64,000 nucleotides of DNA from Cordylochernes scorpioides (Eukaryota > Arthropoda > Arachnida > Pseudoscorpiones > Chernetidae): contig CP092882.1 of assembly GCA_030710605.1 (NCBI GenBank), forward strand, positions 21,524,446 through 21,588,445. The letters are read 5' to 3'. A model generated the notes under the pieces. The model was not told where the DNA came from. It ran no database searches and saw only the letters and a list, made by a program, of their open reading frames with translations. The position numbers were made by a program, and so were the translations under genes. Positions 49,102-58,884 of this stretch are shown in pieces (within the stretch, counting starts at the first letter, position 1; each line of letters opens with the position of its first letter).

Positions 49102-52100
49102 TTATTGGCTTGCCAAGTTCGGGTCTTGGGAAAACATCGGTCCTTCTGATGTGAAAGCTGGCTTGAGGCGGTCGATTGACACCCACGTGGATATCTTTTT
49201 AATTTTCAGTTTGTAAATTTTGGGTTTCCTAAAAAGGACTTCATATGGACCGTCGTATGGGGGAGCTAGCGGTGGCAATATCGGGTCCCGACGTAGATAG
49301 ACATGGGAACATGTCTCGAGTGGTTTGGGCACGTAAACGTGGCGGTTCCAATGTGGTTTGCTTGGTGCAGGTTTCAGAGATGCCATGGCGCGCTTGAAGT
49401 CCTCCAGCCACGGTTCGGTAGGCGAGCTTGCAGAGGGGGGGTCCTCGAAAAATGTTCCTGGAAGGGGTAGGGGCTTCCCATAGACCAGCTCAGCGGTTGT
49501 GGTGTTGAGATCTTCCCTTAGCGACGAACGAATCCCTAGGAGCACCAGGGGAAGTTTCAAGGACCAGCTCGTGGAATCGTGACAGCGGAGTCTTTCAGCT
49601 GTCTGTGGAATCTTTCTACCAGGCCGTTTGCTGCTGGGTGGTAGGGTGATGTCCTTATTCTGTTGATTCCCAGAAGCCGTGTCAACTCACCGAAAAGTGC
49701 TGATTCAAACTGCCTGCCTTGGTCTGTAGTCACTTTTGCTGGCACGCCAAAACGAGATATCCAGACCGATAGGAAGGCATTTGCTACTGTTTTGGCGGTG
49801 ATGTCCTGTATGGGTAGGGCTTCGGGCCACCTAGTGAATCGGTCGACGCAGGTGAATATGTACCGATAGTTTTCACTCGGTGGTATTGGTCCGACCAGTT
49901 CAATGTGAACATGACTGAACCTTCCGTCTGGGGGACTAAACGACTGAAGGGGCGTTCTTGTGTGTCTAGCGGTTTTGGAGACTTGGCAGCGGTGGCAGGC
50001 GCGAGTCCAAAGTGCGCAATCCTTCTTGACGGCCGGCCAGACGTAATGGGCGGTGACCATCCTTGTAGTAGCTCGTACTCCGGGGTGAGACAAGTTGTGG
50101 TATGCAGAAAAAATTATGCGGCGACAGGATGCGGGTACGAATGGTCTGGGTTTTGCTGTGGAATCGTCACAGTACAGGGAAATGTTCGTTTCTGGGATTT
50201 GTACTTTTTCCAGTTGTAGTGAGCTGCGGGTTTCCGATGCCAAGAGAGCTTGTAGCTCCTGGTCTACTGCTTGCGCTTCGGCGAGGGATTTCGGGTCATA
50301 AGGTTTGTGATGGGAGATGGATTCCACGCGTGACAGGAAATCTGCAGGTACATTTTCACAGCCCGCGATGTGGCGGATGTCTGTTGTGAATTGCCCGATG
50401 AAATCGAGGTGTCGACATTGGCGCGGTGAGGCCTTGTCCAGATTTTGTTGAAAGGCGTATGTGAGAGGTTTGTGGTCCGTATAGACCGGAAATTGTCGCC
50501 CTTCCAATAAATGCCTGAATTGCTTGATAGCCAAGTATACCGCCAGGAGTTCTCTGTCGTATGCGCTGTATTTTCTTTGTGCAGCGTCTAGTTTCCTTGA
50601 GAAAAACGCTATTGGTTGGAAATTGTTGCCAACTTGCTGGTGAAGCGCGGCGCCCACAGCAAAATCCGAGGCATCTACCGTAAGGCAGAGAGGCTCTTCT
50701 GGAAAAGGATGGTGCAAGAGGGCAGCGTTGGCTAGTTGAAATTTGCACTGGTCGAAAGCCTGGAGTGCTGTTGGGGTCCATTGGCAGGATGCGTTCTTGC
50801 GCCCTTCGACCATGGCGTGGAGTGGTGCCTGAGTACTAGCGGCATTGGGGAGGCAGCGCCGATAGAAATTTAACATACCCAGAAAACGTCGAAGTTTTCC
50901 GACAGTATCAGGGATTGGGATGTCTTTAATTGCTTGTACTTGCTGAGGGTCCGGCGAGATTCCAGCGTTAGTGATGATAAACCCCAAGAATTTGACTGAA
51001 GGTTGGCCGAAGGTGCATTTGGTTTCGTTGATCGTCAGGCCGTAGTCTCGAAGGCGACCAAAAAGTTGTTGAAGATGGGATACATGTTGATTTTCTGAAT
51101 CGGATGCGATAAGCACGTCGTCAATGTAGGCATATGCAAAATCCAAACCTTGGAGTACTTCGTTGATGAGCCTTTGAAAGGTTTGGGCTGCGTTACATAG
51201 GCCAAAGGACATGCGGGGAAACTCGAAAAGGCCGAAAGGCGTAATAACGGCAGTCTTAGGTATATCTCTAGATTCCACGGGCACATTGTGGTACGCTCTA
51301 ATCAGATCGATAGTAGAAAATATTTTCTTACCATGCAGATGCGATGCAAAGTCCATAACGTTAGGGACTGGATATCGGTCGGGGACGGTAGCGGCATTCA
51401 GTTTCCTGTAGTCTCCACATGGTCGTAGCGAGCCGTCTTTTTTGGGTACTAGGTGGAGAGGGCTGGCCCACGGTGATTTGGATGGACGACAGATGCCTTT
51501 CTCCATCATGAAGGCGAATTCTTTCTTTGCCGCGGCGAGTTTGTCCGTGGGGAGTCGTCGCGGTTTTGCTGCAATCGGGGGGCCCTTTGTGACGATATGA
51601 TGAGTCACTGAGTGACGGGGAGGGCTTTTTACAAGATTCTGACTAGTGAGCTCTGGGAATTGTCTGAGTATTCTGGAGTACAACAACAAAAAGCCTTTAT
51701 TCAGGGTCACTGACCCTATACAGGATTCACCAGAGGTATGCATAAGAACAAAGCAGTGAGACAAAGGAAATAACGATATATACAGAAGAAAAGGAAAAAA
51801 AAAAAAACAAGAAAGAGAAAGAGGGAAGCAAGAAAAAGTATTCTGGAGTAAGGCGAATTGGCAATTGTAAGGTGAATGCTAACAGCGGGGGAAGGGGAAA
51901 CTTGTCCAATGGAGTGAAGGGAAGATACTGGGTCGCTCAGCCGGTGATTACGCAGGTCTACTGTCAGCCCGTAATGTCGGAGAAAGTCTGCGCCGATGAT
52001 GGACACGCCGACGTCGGCTATGATGAAAGGCCAACGGAATAATCGTCCGAGACCGAGGTCAAGCTCAAGATGTCGTTCCCCGTAAGTGTGGATGATAGAT

Positions 52101-52195
52101 CCGTTAGCTGCGAAAAGCTGCCTGTGCGAGGGCCTAGCGTTTTTTACTGGTGGTGGAATCACTGAGACTTCGGCTCCAGTGTCGACCAAAAACAA
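49102..52195 (-). pseudogene. Gypsy pol: protease, reverse transcriptase, RNase H, integrase
   Basis: Order on the minus strand: protease with active site FLVDTGAEVSVIPP (from 52195), reverse transcriptase ([19 protein letters not shown], catalytic YIDDVLIA), RNase H ([13 protein letters not shown]), and integrase with an HHCC zinc finger (HNLSHPG...CHRCQ). Breaks: a 156-bp LINE insertion between protease and reverse transcriptase, a one-base loss in the integrase near 49580 separating the frame 51764-49557 from 49560-49102, and two stops between gag and protease. The integrase first acidic position reads HIELVGP, where relatives have Asp (HIDLVGP), giving an E-D-E set. Confidence 0.9.
51667..51850 (-). 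mobile_element. Short 5'-truncated LINE inserted in gypsy pol
   Basis: AGTATTCTGGAGTA occurs at 51667-51680 and 51837-51850, a 14-bp target duplication. The 156 bp between ends, on the minus strand, with CTGAATAAAGGC and a TTGTTG tail, so it carries a polyadenylation signal and a short trinucleotide tail, as in CR1/I-type LINEs. It is too short for coding evidence. It is younger than the gypsy insertion. Confidence 0.85.
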
Positions 52196-52291
52196 ATAGG
52201 CGCTGCGTCGGTCCGTAATGAAGAGCCGGCGAGTAAGGCCTGCGCCGTCAGTGGCTCCTACTTACGGCGGGCGTATTCGTTTTCCTTGGAC

Positions 52292-53074
52292 CTAGAAGTT
52301 GCATGGTTGAAGGCACTTCCTAGCTTGCGCTCCAAACTTCATATGGTACCAGCAAGTTCCTGCGTTTCTTTTTTTGTTGTGGGTCGGGTACCTAGCGTTC
52401 GGATAGCGATTGTGTGGGGTGTCCATGGATGACTTCAAAGCTTCGACTTGCGTATGCAGGTCTTGGATTTGCGTCATCAGCTGTTGGTGGGCTTCCGCGC
52501 TATGACCTGTGCTTGGTTGGTCCACTGCTGAGACCGTTGGCAGTATGGCTTCGTGTATGTTGTCTGCCATTTCCGCCAGCTTACTCAAACTTGTTTCAGA
52601 GGATGCTGCGAGAGCGGCCCTTATGTCTTGAGGTAGGCGTCGAGTCCACAGCATTTTCAGTACTGTATAGGATAAATTTCTTCCTGCCTGATGTTGCATC
52701 GAGGCTAGGACTGTTGATGGCTTCTGATCTCCCATGGGACGCCCATCCAGAACCTGTAAGATTTTAGTTTGTTTTGATTGACCGAGTCGTTGGAGAAGGC
52801 CTGCTTTCAGCGCATCGTATTTACCAGAGGGTGGGGGGGCCGTTACGATGTCCGCGACGTAAGTAAGGGTTGGCTGGTCTAGGCTCGTTACCGTTGCTTG
52901 GAATTTTGTTTCGTCGCGGGAGATCTCGGCTAGACCGAAAGCGGCTTCTAGCTGGCTTATCCACAGTTCAACGTTGTTGGGCCAGAATGGTGGTGCACGG
53001 AAAGCCAATCTTGATATTTGGGAGGGTGCCGTGGATGTTGGCCCTTCCGGATGTTCCGTAGTTGCGTCTTGCAT
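52292..53074 (-). CDS. Gypsy gag polyprotein
   Basis: 260 residues, MQDATTEHPEG to KCLQPCNF. The N-terminal part is a capsid-like region (FWPNNVELWISQLEAAFGLA, RNLSYTVLKMLW, LPQDIRAALAAS), followed by a helical segment and a C-terminal CWYHMKFGAQARKCLQPC Cys/His motif, the short variant of the gag knuckle found in this gypsy branch. The frame is intact and in the same frame as the protease, but TAG and TAA stops separate them. Confidence 0.85.
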   Translation of the reverse strand: MQDATTEHPEGPTSTAPSQISRLAFRAPPFWPNNVELWISQLEAAFGLAEISRDETKFQATVTSLDQPTLTYVADIVTAPPPSGKYDALKAGLLQRLGQSKQTKILQVLDGRPMGDQKPSTVLASMQHQAGRNLSYTVLKMLWTRRLPQDIRAALAASSETSLSKLAEMADNIHEAILPTVSAVDQPSTGHSAEAHQQLMTQIQDLHTQVEALKSSMDTPHNRYPNARYPTHNKKRNAGTCWYHMKFGAQARKCLQPCNF

Positions 53075-53165
53075 TCTGGAGCTGTTGAAAGTTTCGTGGA
53101 TGAAATCAAAAAAATATAGAAGTGTGATTAAAATAACTTTTGCATCACGTCCGGCTCACCAATTT

Positions 53166-53433
53166 TGTAGGATGGTTGTTGCGCGATGTGTGGTGTGGCT
53201 TGTGGAAAGGCTGCTGATAAAATTATAATTAAAATTAATTTATTTAAAGCCAGAAATATAAAAATAGAAAAGAAGCAACGGTTGAAGTAACGGCCGTTGG
53301 TTAGCCTAGATGTTTACCGCGTCAGTGGCCAGAGTCTCTCATGACGTCCCGCGCGCATGCGTAGTCAGGTTGACGCCCGCGGATGCCGAGGCCGTCCTAG
53401 TTCGGCTCGCTGAAGCAAAGTGTAGTCGCCGCA
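53166..53433 (-). repeat. 5' LTR of the gypsy element
   Basis: 268 bp, matching 48802-49057 and containing GGTTGAAGTAACGGCCGTTG, where the other LTR lacks 12 bases. It is related to the solo LTR at 12271. Confidence 0.9.
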
Positions 53434-53866
53434 TATATATATGACACAATGCCATTGTACAAATTTTCAGACTTCTGGGTTGTTGGAGTGGGCGGGAAAG
53501 AAGAAATTTCAATATATCTTCTTAAATCTTATGTGTTGCACGAAGTCAAGTCCTTAACTTTTGGGAGTAGCGAATTAATTTTTTTTTCTGGGAATATTCA
53601 AGACCTCAAACAAATTAGAAATTCGAATATTCAGGCTCTTATCTAAAACCTCCTTTGAATCACAAGCAAAAAGTTGTCAGAAGTCAATAAATATGATAAT
53701 TCATCTGTTATAATTTATAGCATTTTAAGATTGAAATCGTAGAGATTCAGTAGAGATTAGATTTTTTCTAGAATCCTTTTAACAAATGTTCGTTAGGCAA
53801 ACTTTTACTCGGGTAAAAACCGGGCGAAGCCGGGAAAAAAAAAAAATATATATATATATTAAAAAT
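53434..53866 (+). mobile_element. Helitron-like remnant
   Basis: AAACTTTTACTCGGGTAAAA and the hairpin ACCGGGCGAAGCCGG near 53806-53835 match the 3' region of Helitrons at 54961 and 55443, but the CTAG end is replaced by an A run and TA repeat. No gene; a 65-codon frame at 53449 is unrecognised. Confidence 0.45.
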
Positions 53867-54215
53867 GGCATATCCTGACCAGGAGCACTTGTGCTTTACA
53901 GAAGGCAGAGCGCCATCTGGTGGAACAGAAATCAACTAAACATTGATTTAGCCTGTTCCCTGATATTTGGCCAACCCAATTTCTTGATAAATCAAGAAAA
54001 GCCATCCACGAACGCGTTTCGCTCTTTTGGTGCTCATCAGCGTGGAGTAGGCTGAACCACTGCGACCAAAAAAGATTTTTTGGTCCCAGTGGCTTCCTGA
54101 AAAACCAAGAAATGGGCATTTAAGGCCAAACTTGCGTAAATACGCTTAGCACATTAAAACACGAAAGAAAAAAAAAAGATAAAAAGATCAGTTGTTGAAA
54201 TCAATATTAAAAATG
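53867..54215 (-). mobile_element. Family B hammerhead repeat, tandem unit 1 (349 bp)
   Basis: GGCATATCCTGACCAGGAGC begins this unit and recurs at 54216, so the period is 349 bp. Order along the plus strand: end block, GCGCCATCTGGTGGAACAG, CCAACCCAATTTCTTGATAA, hammerhead (complement), CTGCGACCAAAAAAG, AAATACGCTTAGCAC, an A-rich spacer, and GATCAGTTGTTGAAATC. No coding capacity. Direct tandem units each with a hammerhead are the signature of retrozyme-type elements. Confidence 0.85.
54002..54051 (-). ncRNA. Hammerhead ribozyme, family B tandem unit 1
   Basis: Minus strand: TCCACG, CTGATGA (54040-54034), stem II GCAC/GAGC around CAAAA (one mismatch), GAAA (54020-54017), CGCG as minimal stem III, T-T before the cut, then CGTGGA closing stem I with six pairs. 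The palindrome ACGCGT in stem III would favour a two-molecule or tandem-dimer form. Confidence 0.8.
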
Positions 54216-54405
54216 GCATATCCTGACCAGGAGCACTTGTACTTTACAGAAGGCAGTGCGCCATCTGGTGGAACAGAAATCAACTAAACATTGATTTAGC
54301 CTGTTTCCTGATATTTGGCCAACCCAATTTCTTGATAAATCAAGAAAAGCCATCCACGAACGCGTTTTGCGCTTTTGGCGCTCGTCAGCGTGGAGTAGCT
54401 GTGTG
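54216..54405 (-). mobile_element. Family B hammerhead repeat, tandem unit 2, truncated
   Basis: Nearly identical to the first 190 bases of unit 1 (GGCATATCCTGACCAGGAGC, AACATTGATTTAGCCTG). It ends just after the ribozyme at a Helitron junction. Confidence 0.8.
54351..54397 (-). ncRNA. Hammerhead, family B tandem unit 2, core mutant
   Basis: Stem II is perfect (GCGC CAAAA GCGC), with CTGACGA and stem I intact, but the GAAA box reads AAAA, changing the conserved G12. Predicted to be inactive. Confidence 0.7.
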
Positions 54406-55017
54406 TTTGTTGGCTATGCACGCCCTCAATATGTAACTAATCTCGCTGAAATTCGAACAGGACAGAGAGTTAAATCTGGAAGAGGTTTTGTCGCACTCTT
54501 AACCAAGAAAAATTATAATTAACCAAGTACTGAGCAACAATATATTTTAGTCAGAAATGATTATGAAAATATTGCTGTATCATGATTGATTGACATAAAC
54601 AAAATTCTTTAGGGGAATATTCACCAAAGCAGACCACTGGCGAAGTCAGATAATATTTTTAGTAGTCAGGAACAAAATTCTATCAGCGAAACATTCACTC
54701 GAGCAGAAGACACACGAAGCCAGGTCATCTCTATATATAAAATATCATTTCTCGGCCTTTTGGCTAAGATCATGTAGTATATCTCTAGATATTTTTATTC
54801 ATATATATCTTTTTAAAAATCAACTCAGTAGAGAGAGTGGATATGTTTGCTCGAAAAATATATTTTATATATTATATCGATATATAATGTAACGAATATT
54901 ATTATCATTATTATCATAGAATTCTGTATATTTCTGAATATTATTATCAATAATATTCGCGTTAGGCAAACTTTCATTCAGATAAAACCCGGGCGAAGCT
55001 GGGTACACATCCGCTAG
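54406..55017 (+). mobile_element. Helitron (first family) carrying a U2 snRNA fragment
   Basis: Shares GCTATGCACGCCCTCAATATG-like and CTCGCTGAAATTCGAACAGG blocks with the Helitrons at 26110 and 59640. It ends with hairpin CCCGGGCGAAGCTGGG and CTAG (55014-55017) followed by T. The 5' end is lost at the family B junction. Confidence 0.7.
54744..54784 (+). pseudogene. U2 snRNA 5' fragment
   Basis: ATCATTTCTCGGCCTTTTGG followed by CTAAGATCATGTAGTATAT corresponds to the first about 40 nt of U2 snRNA, including the branch-point recognition GTAGTA, with few changes. The rest of U2 is absent. The first 10 bases (ATCGCTTCTC) also survive in related Helitrons at 26676-26690 and, inverted, at 30506-30515. 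Confidence 0.75.
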
Positions 55018-55074
55018 TATATTTATATGTGAAAAATAATAGAAAAAAAATAATAAAAAGGTCAGGTATTGATA

Positions 55075-55492
55075 TCTATATTAATAAAATGGAAATTTCA
55101 TAAGTGGTGTTCGCTAAAAACTTTCGTTACAATGCATCAATTTCGACCAAATTTTCAACATTTATGTAAAACGAGATGGAGCAGGTTTTGCTTAACATCA
55201 AAATATATTTCCTAACATTAACATGCGTAACTTCGCTGTTATCGATTAAATACAAAAAAAATCAACAGAGTTAATTTTATTTATGTATAAATACAAAATT
55301 AAATTTCAACAGAGTATGTAAAAATACTAGCTAATAATCTCAATCTAAAAAATGTTCAAAACAAGCAATTTTAAGATAACATATTATATAAATATATGAT
55401 GTAACGAATATTATTATTATAAAATTCTGCGTGTTCCGGAATAAACTTTCACTCGGATAAAACCCGGGCGAAGCCGGGTACACATCCGCTAG
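55075..55492 (+). mobile_element. Helitron with an identifiable empty site (418 bp)
   Basis: TCTATATTAATAAAATGG begins after A55074, and CTAG (55489-55492) precedes T55493. The 3' hairpin is CCCGGGCGAAGCCGGG. The flanks join to GATATTAAAA, exactly the sequence of an unoccupied family B copy, so insertion was between A and T without target duplication. Confidence 0.88.
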
Positions 55493-55640
55493 TTAAAAAT
55501 AAAAAAGGCATATCCTGACCAGGAGCACATGTGCTTTTCAGAAGGCAAAGCGCCATCTGGTGGAACAGTTATCAACTAAAAATTGATTTAGCCTGTTCCC
55601 TGATATTTGGTCAACCCAATTTTTTTATAAATCAAGAAAA

Positions 55641-55687
55641 ACCATCCACGAACGCGTTTCGCGCTCGTCAGCGTGGAGTGGGCTGTA
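55641..55687 (-). ncRNA. Hammerhead, family B, stem II loop deleted
   Basis: Stem I (TCCACG/CGTGGA), CTGACGA, GAAA and CGCGTT are intact. The stem II hairpin has shrunk to GCGC alone through loss of about 9 bases, leaving no 3' strand, so it is probably inactive. Confidence 0.65.
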
Positions 55688-55825
55688 CCACTGCGACAAA
55701 AAGATTTTTGGTCCCAGTGGCTTCTTGAGAAACCAAGAAATGGGTATTCAAGACCAAACTTTCGTAAATACGCTTAACATGTGACAAAATAATATAAAAT
55801 AATAATAATAAAAAGGTCAGGTGTT

Positions 55826-55985
55826 GATATCAAAATAAAATATTTTCTTGATTTATAAAGAAATTGGGTTGGCCAAATATCAGGGAACAGGCTAAATCAA
55901 TGTTTAGCTGACTTCTGTTCCACCAGATGGCGCTCTGCCTTCTAAAATGCACATGTGCTCCTGGTCAGAATATGCCTTTTTATTT
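55826..55985. repeat. Family B partial unit, inverted relative to its neighbour
   Basis: AAATTGGGTTGGCCAAATAT, CACCAGATGGCGCTCTGCC and GCTCCTGGTCAGAATATGCC are the complement of the family B left half. Together with the preceding unit it makes a foldback like 15755-16144. Confidence 0.75.
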
Positions 55986-56654
55986 TAAATATATTTATAT
56001 ACATATGATAATATAAGATAACACATTTCATGACAACGTTATAAAAAATTCCTTTTTCACAATTTATTTCCTATATTATTTATAAATAAAATCATTAATT
56101 GAATGATCATAATCCATAAAAAATATGAGCCAATTATCCCTCAACAAATAACCATTATGTGTTTGTAACTTTGTAAAATAGTTCACAATAAATTTAGGGT
56201 TCCCCAAACCAAAAGTAAAAAGACTTATTTCAATTAGGCTATTGCTTATCTTCCCATCTCTTACAACGAATTAACCAATCTGCCGCTAGAAGACTTCAGT
56301 CTGTTTAAAACCTAATCGCAACGAATTTTTAAAAAATATTTAACTTTACTTGCTTCATTTCTGTCTGTTCACAAATTTTGTAATCAATTATCACAAAGAA
56401 GTTTGAAATTTAGTACACTTATTTGAACTTGATGGCAATTCAGGTTGTCAAATTTTCAGACTTCTAGTTGGTCAGAATGGTCGGGAACGTACCAATTTCC
56501 GAATTACCTTTTAAAATTTAATTTTATTATATACTTCCAGACCACATGGAAGTCTTTAATTTTGAACACTCAATCTGACTACCATTACAGGTGTATACAT
56601 TTTCAGAAAATTGGCTAGTTGGGAAAACCTTTGAAGTAGAGTATTGAATTCTTC

Positions 56655-56699
<45 letters not shown>
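55986..56699. other. AT-rich intergenic sequence
   Basis: No gene. TTCAGACTTCTAGTTGGTCAG resembles the sequence at 53466, a shared old repeat. A (TA)n tract fills 56659-56700. Confidence 0.4.
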
Positions 56700-56705
<6 letters not shown>

Positions 56706-57209
56706 AATCCCGAAGTAGAATGTGCTGGGCAGTCGTGGTAGTGGGTGCGTGATGGGATTCCCGCACTGGGACAGCAAGAGACAGAGGCAGGTCTAGATGG
56801 TAACTCCAAGAAGGTAGAGGTAGACAGTCGGACTACGAGCGTCACGGATGCACTACATCGCGGATAGGGGTGAGAAGTCTGACTGACCGTATAACGGCGT
56901 CACTCTGAAACAACTGAAACAACTACTTTGTCCCAATCTTGGGGGGCTTTTATATGAGACGCTCGCAGATGGCGGCGAGTTCTGATTGGCTCCCGTAATC
57001 ACGCCACCTGTCAAGCGCTGGGTTATTTATCACGTCTGGCCACCTGTTGACGGGGTAATTGAACTCATTAACATAAACACCTGTTCGTCTGGGTTGTTTA
57101 TCACGTCTGGCCTTTGTCGTCTGGACTACCTCTACTCCTTTTGTTTTATTTGTCACTTCTATTATTCCAAGTTTGATACATATTTTTATATAGGTATGGT
57201 GTTATAACA
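56700..57209 (+). repeat. Solo-LTR-like repeat
   Basis: Opens TGTAGTAATCCCG and closes GTTATAACA. It has a TATA-like CTTTTATATGAGACGCTCGC after a GC-rich region. Its start is related to 46560-46670 (GGGCAGTCGTGGTAG, CAAGAGACAGAGGCAGG). TTTATCACGTCTGGCC occurs twice inside (57027 and 57098). No target duplication could be verified next to the TA tract. Confidence 0.5.
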
Positions 57210-57249
57210 AATATTAGAATAAGGCTGTGAACTATATTACTCGAAATGT

Positions 57250-57303
<54 letters not shown>

Positions 57304-57537
57304 AAGAGGAAATCTAAATATTTAGGTTATTATCTGAACCCTCTTAGGAATTAAAAGCAAAAATATTTTATAAATAAAATATTTATCTCTTATACTTAAG
57401 TAATTTGTTTCCATTATCATCATATGCACACATTTTAATTAATTATACTTATATATGTCTCTCTTTTTCTCTCTCACAACGTTTTGAATATTGTTTTTCA
57501 TTAAAGATTTATGATGCATTAGCGCGCCATCTGTTAT
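57210..57537. other. Intergenic with TA microsatellite
   Basis: (TA)n at 57252-57300; no gene. Confidence 0.4.
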
Positions 57538-57681
57538 CAAAATTCGAAACTATTTTAGACTCGTATGATTCTTTTAAAAATAAAACAATATCTACTGCTC
57601 TTACTGCAATGGAAGTAAGGGCAGTAGAAATTGTTTTATTTTTAAAAGAATCATACGCGTCTATAATAGTTTCGAATTTTG
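57538..57681. repeat. Inverted repeat with about 67-bp arms
   Basis: Left arm CAAAATTCGAAACTATTTTA... and right arm ...TAGTTTCGAATTTTG pair almost throughout around an 8-base loop (GCAATGGA region). GCGCGCCATCTGTTATC precedes it. One arm recurs at 29877-29950. Confidence 0.75.
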
Positions 57682-57703
57682 AATTAAAGGTTTATAAATA
57701 TTA

Positions 57704-57901
57704 ATGGGTAAAACTTTAACAAGGGGAGTTTTAGAAATAACTGTTGTTCTAGCCCAGGTCTTAGAACGAGATAATGATCTAGTTCTCAATATACATCTAG
57801 ACCATGTAGAAGTCTGGTATTCTATAGGCTATTTAAACACTGCTAACAATGTACTTTTACAAAATGTCATTTTTCAAGGTGACAGTCATAGCATGGAATA
57901 G
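57704..57901 (+). repeat. Dispersed repeat with coding-like frame, copy 2
   Basis: The 65-residue frame MGKTLTRGVLEITVVLAQVL with LNIHLDHVEVWY is related in protein and DNA to 21910-22095. Unrecognised. Confidence 0.45.
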
Positions 57902-58884
57902 ATTTTAGAATAGAAATTGTATTTTTCCTCTTAGATCAAGCTGTTTCTGTGGTGTATAGAGCGGCCAGCATTCTATTAAAATGTGCTCGGGAATGGATTA
58001 ATTTCAATGCTTCTATTCAATTTTTGTGATCGATTTTTGATATAATCCCAAACCACAAAAAAGTATTATATTTTTGGTATACTGGTTTAAAACAATTTAC
58101 AAAGGAAAAGTAATGAATTTCAAACTTCATCTGACTTTGATAACCAGGTATAAGAAATAGAATATAATTTTTATATTCCTCCAGTAATCTCGAAGTTTAC
58201 GCCAGAATTTTGATCTCCCCGTTCCCAATAATCTAACATGAATGCACTTCAAGAACTATCCTAACTTTGTATGTCAACGTACAAGTATACTACGTGAGAT
58301 TTGAAAGAGAATCGATTTACCCCAACTGCTAGAATGAAGTCCAAACAGTGGGCCATCTCCTCTTCATAGGCTCAGCTTTCTGATAACAATTAAATCGAAC
58401 GGCCACTCTACTATGAATTATAAATCTCAACCTGGATTCAATGTAAAATATCTATAGAAATAAATCTGCTTGACACTAATAATATCTTGGACTTCCACAG
58501 TCATTGTAAATGAAACCAAAATACTTAAGTACTTGACTGACAACAAGAGTGGTTAGAGAGAATTTGAAGGCCTAAGAAACTTGAATTAATTAAATATATA
58601 TTCTAATATCATAGTGTGTGGATGGTTCTATAATTAGATAATAATACTGTATTAAATATTGATGTGCATATTTATATATTTTGGTGAGGTTTTGAATGTT
58701 TTCATTTTGATTCTATGTTTTGTATATTTATGACAAAAACCTAACTAAATAAAAAAAATCGTCGCCTTTAAAAATCAAAAGACAAATATCATAAAGATAA
58801 ATTAAATACATTTGACATTAAGTTCAAAACACTAATATTAGAGAAAATAACCACAAAATGAATTAGAAATAATATTTTATTAGA
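57902..58884. other. AT-rich intergenic sequence
   Basis: No gene, RNA or matched repeat that I can support. Confidence 0.4.

Larger units (their letters stand above)
48802..53433 (-). mobile_element. Ty3/gypsy LTR retrotransposon, both LTRs present
   Basis: Two LTRs flank gag and pol on the minus strand. Next to the 5' LTR the coding strand reads TGGTGAGCCGGACGTGA, a primer-binding-site candidate, after a 4-5 base spacer. Next to the 3' LTR it has the polypurine tract GGAGGGGGAGTAG. Outer flanks are TA repeats, so the 4-bp duplication (TATA) cannot be distinguished from the microsatellite. pol is damaged by one LINE insertion, stops and one frameshift. Confidence 0.93.
55030..55825 (-). mobile_element. 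Family B unit interrupted by a Helitron
   Basis: GGTCAGGTATTGATA (to 55074) and TTAAAAATAAAAAAGGCATA (from 55493) are contiguous in the uninterrupted copy at 15742-15775. The right part carries the ribozyme region (55641-55687), CTGCGACAAAAAG and the end signature GGTCAGGTGTTGATATC at 55816. Confidence 0.85.
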
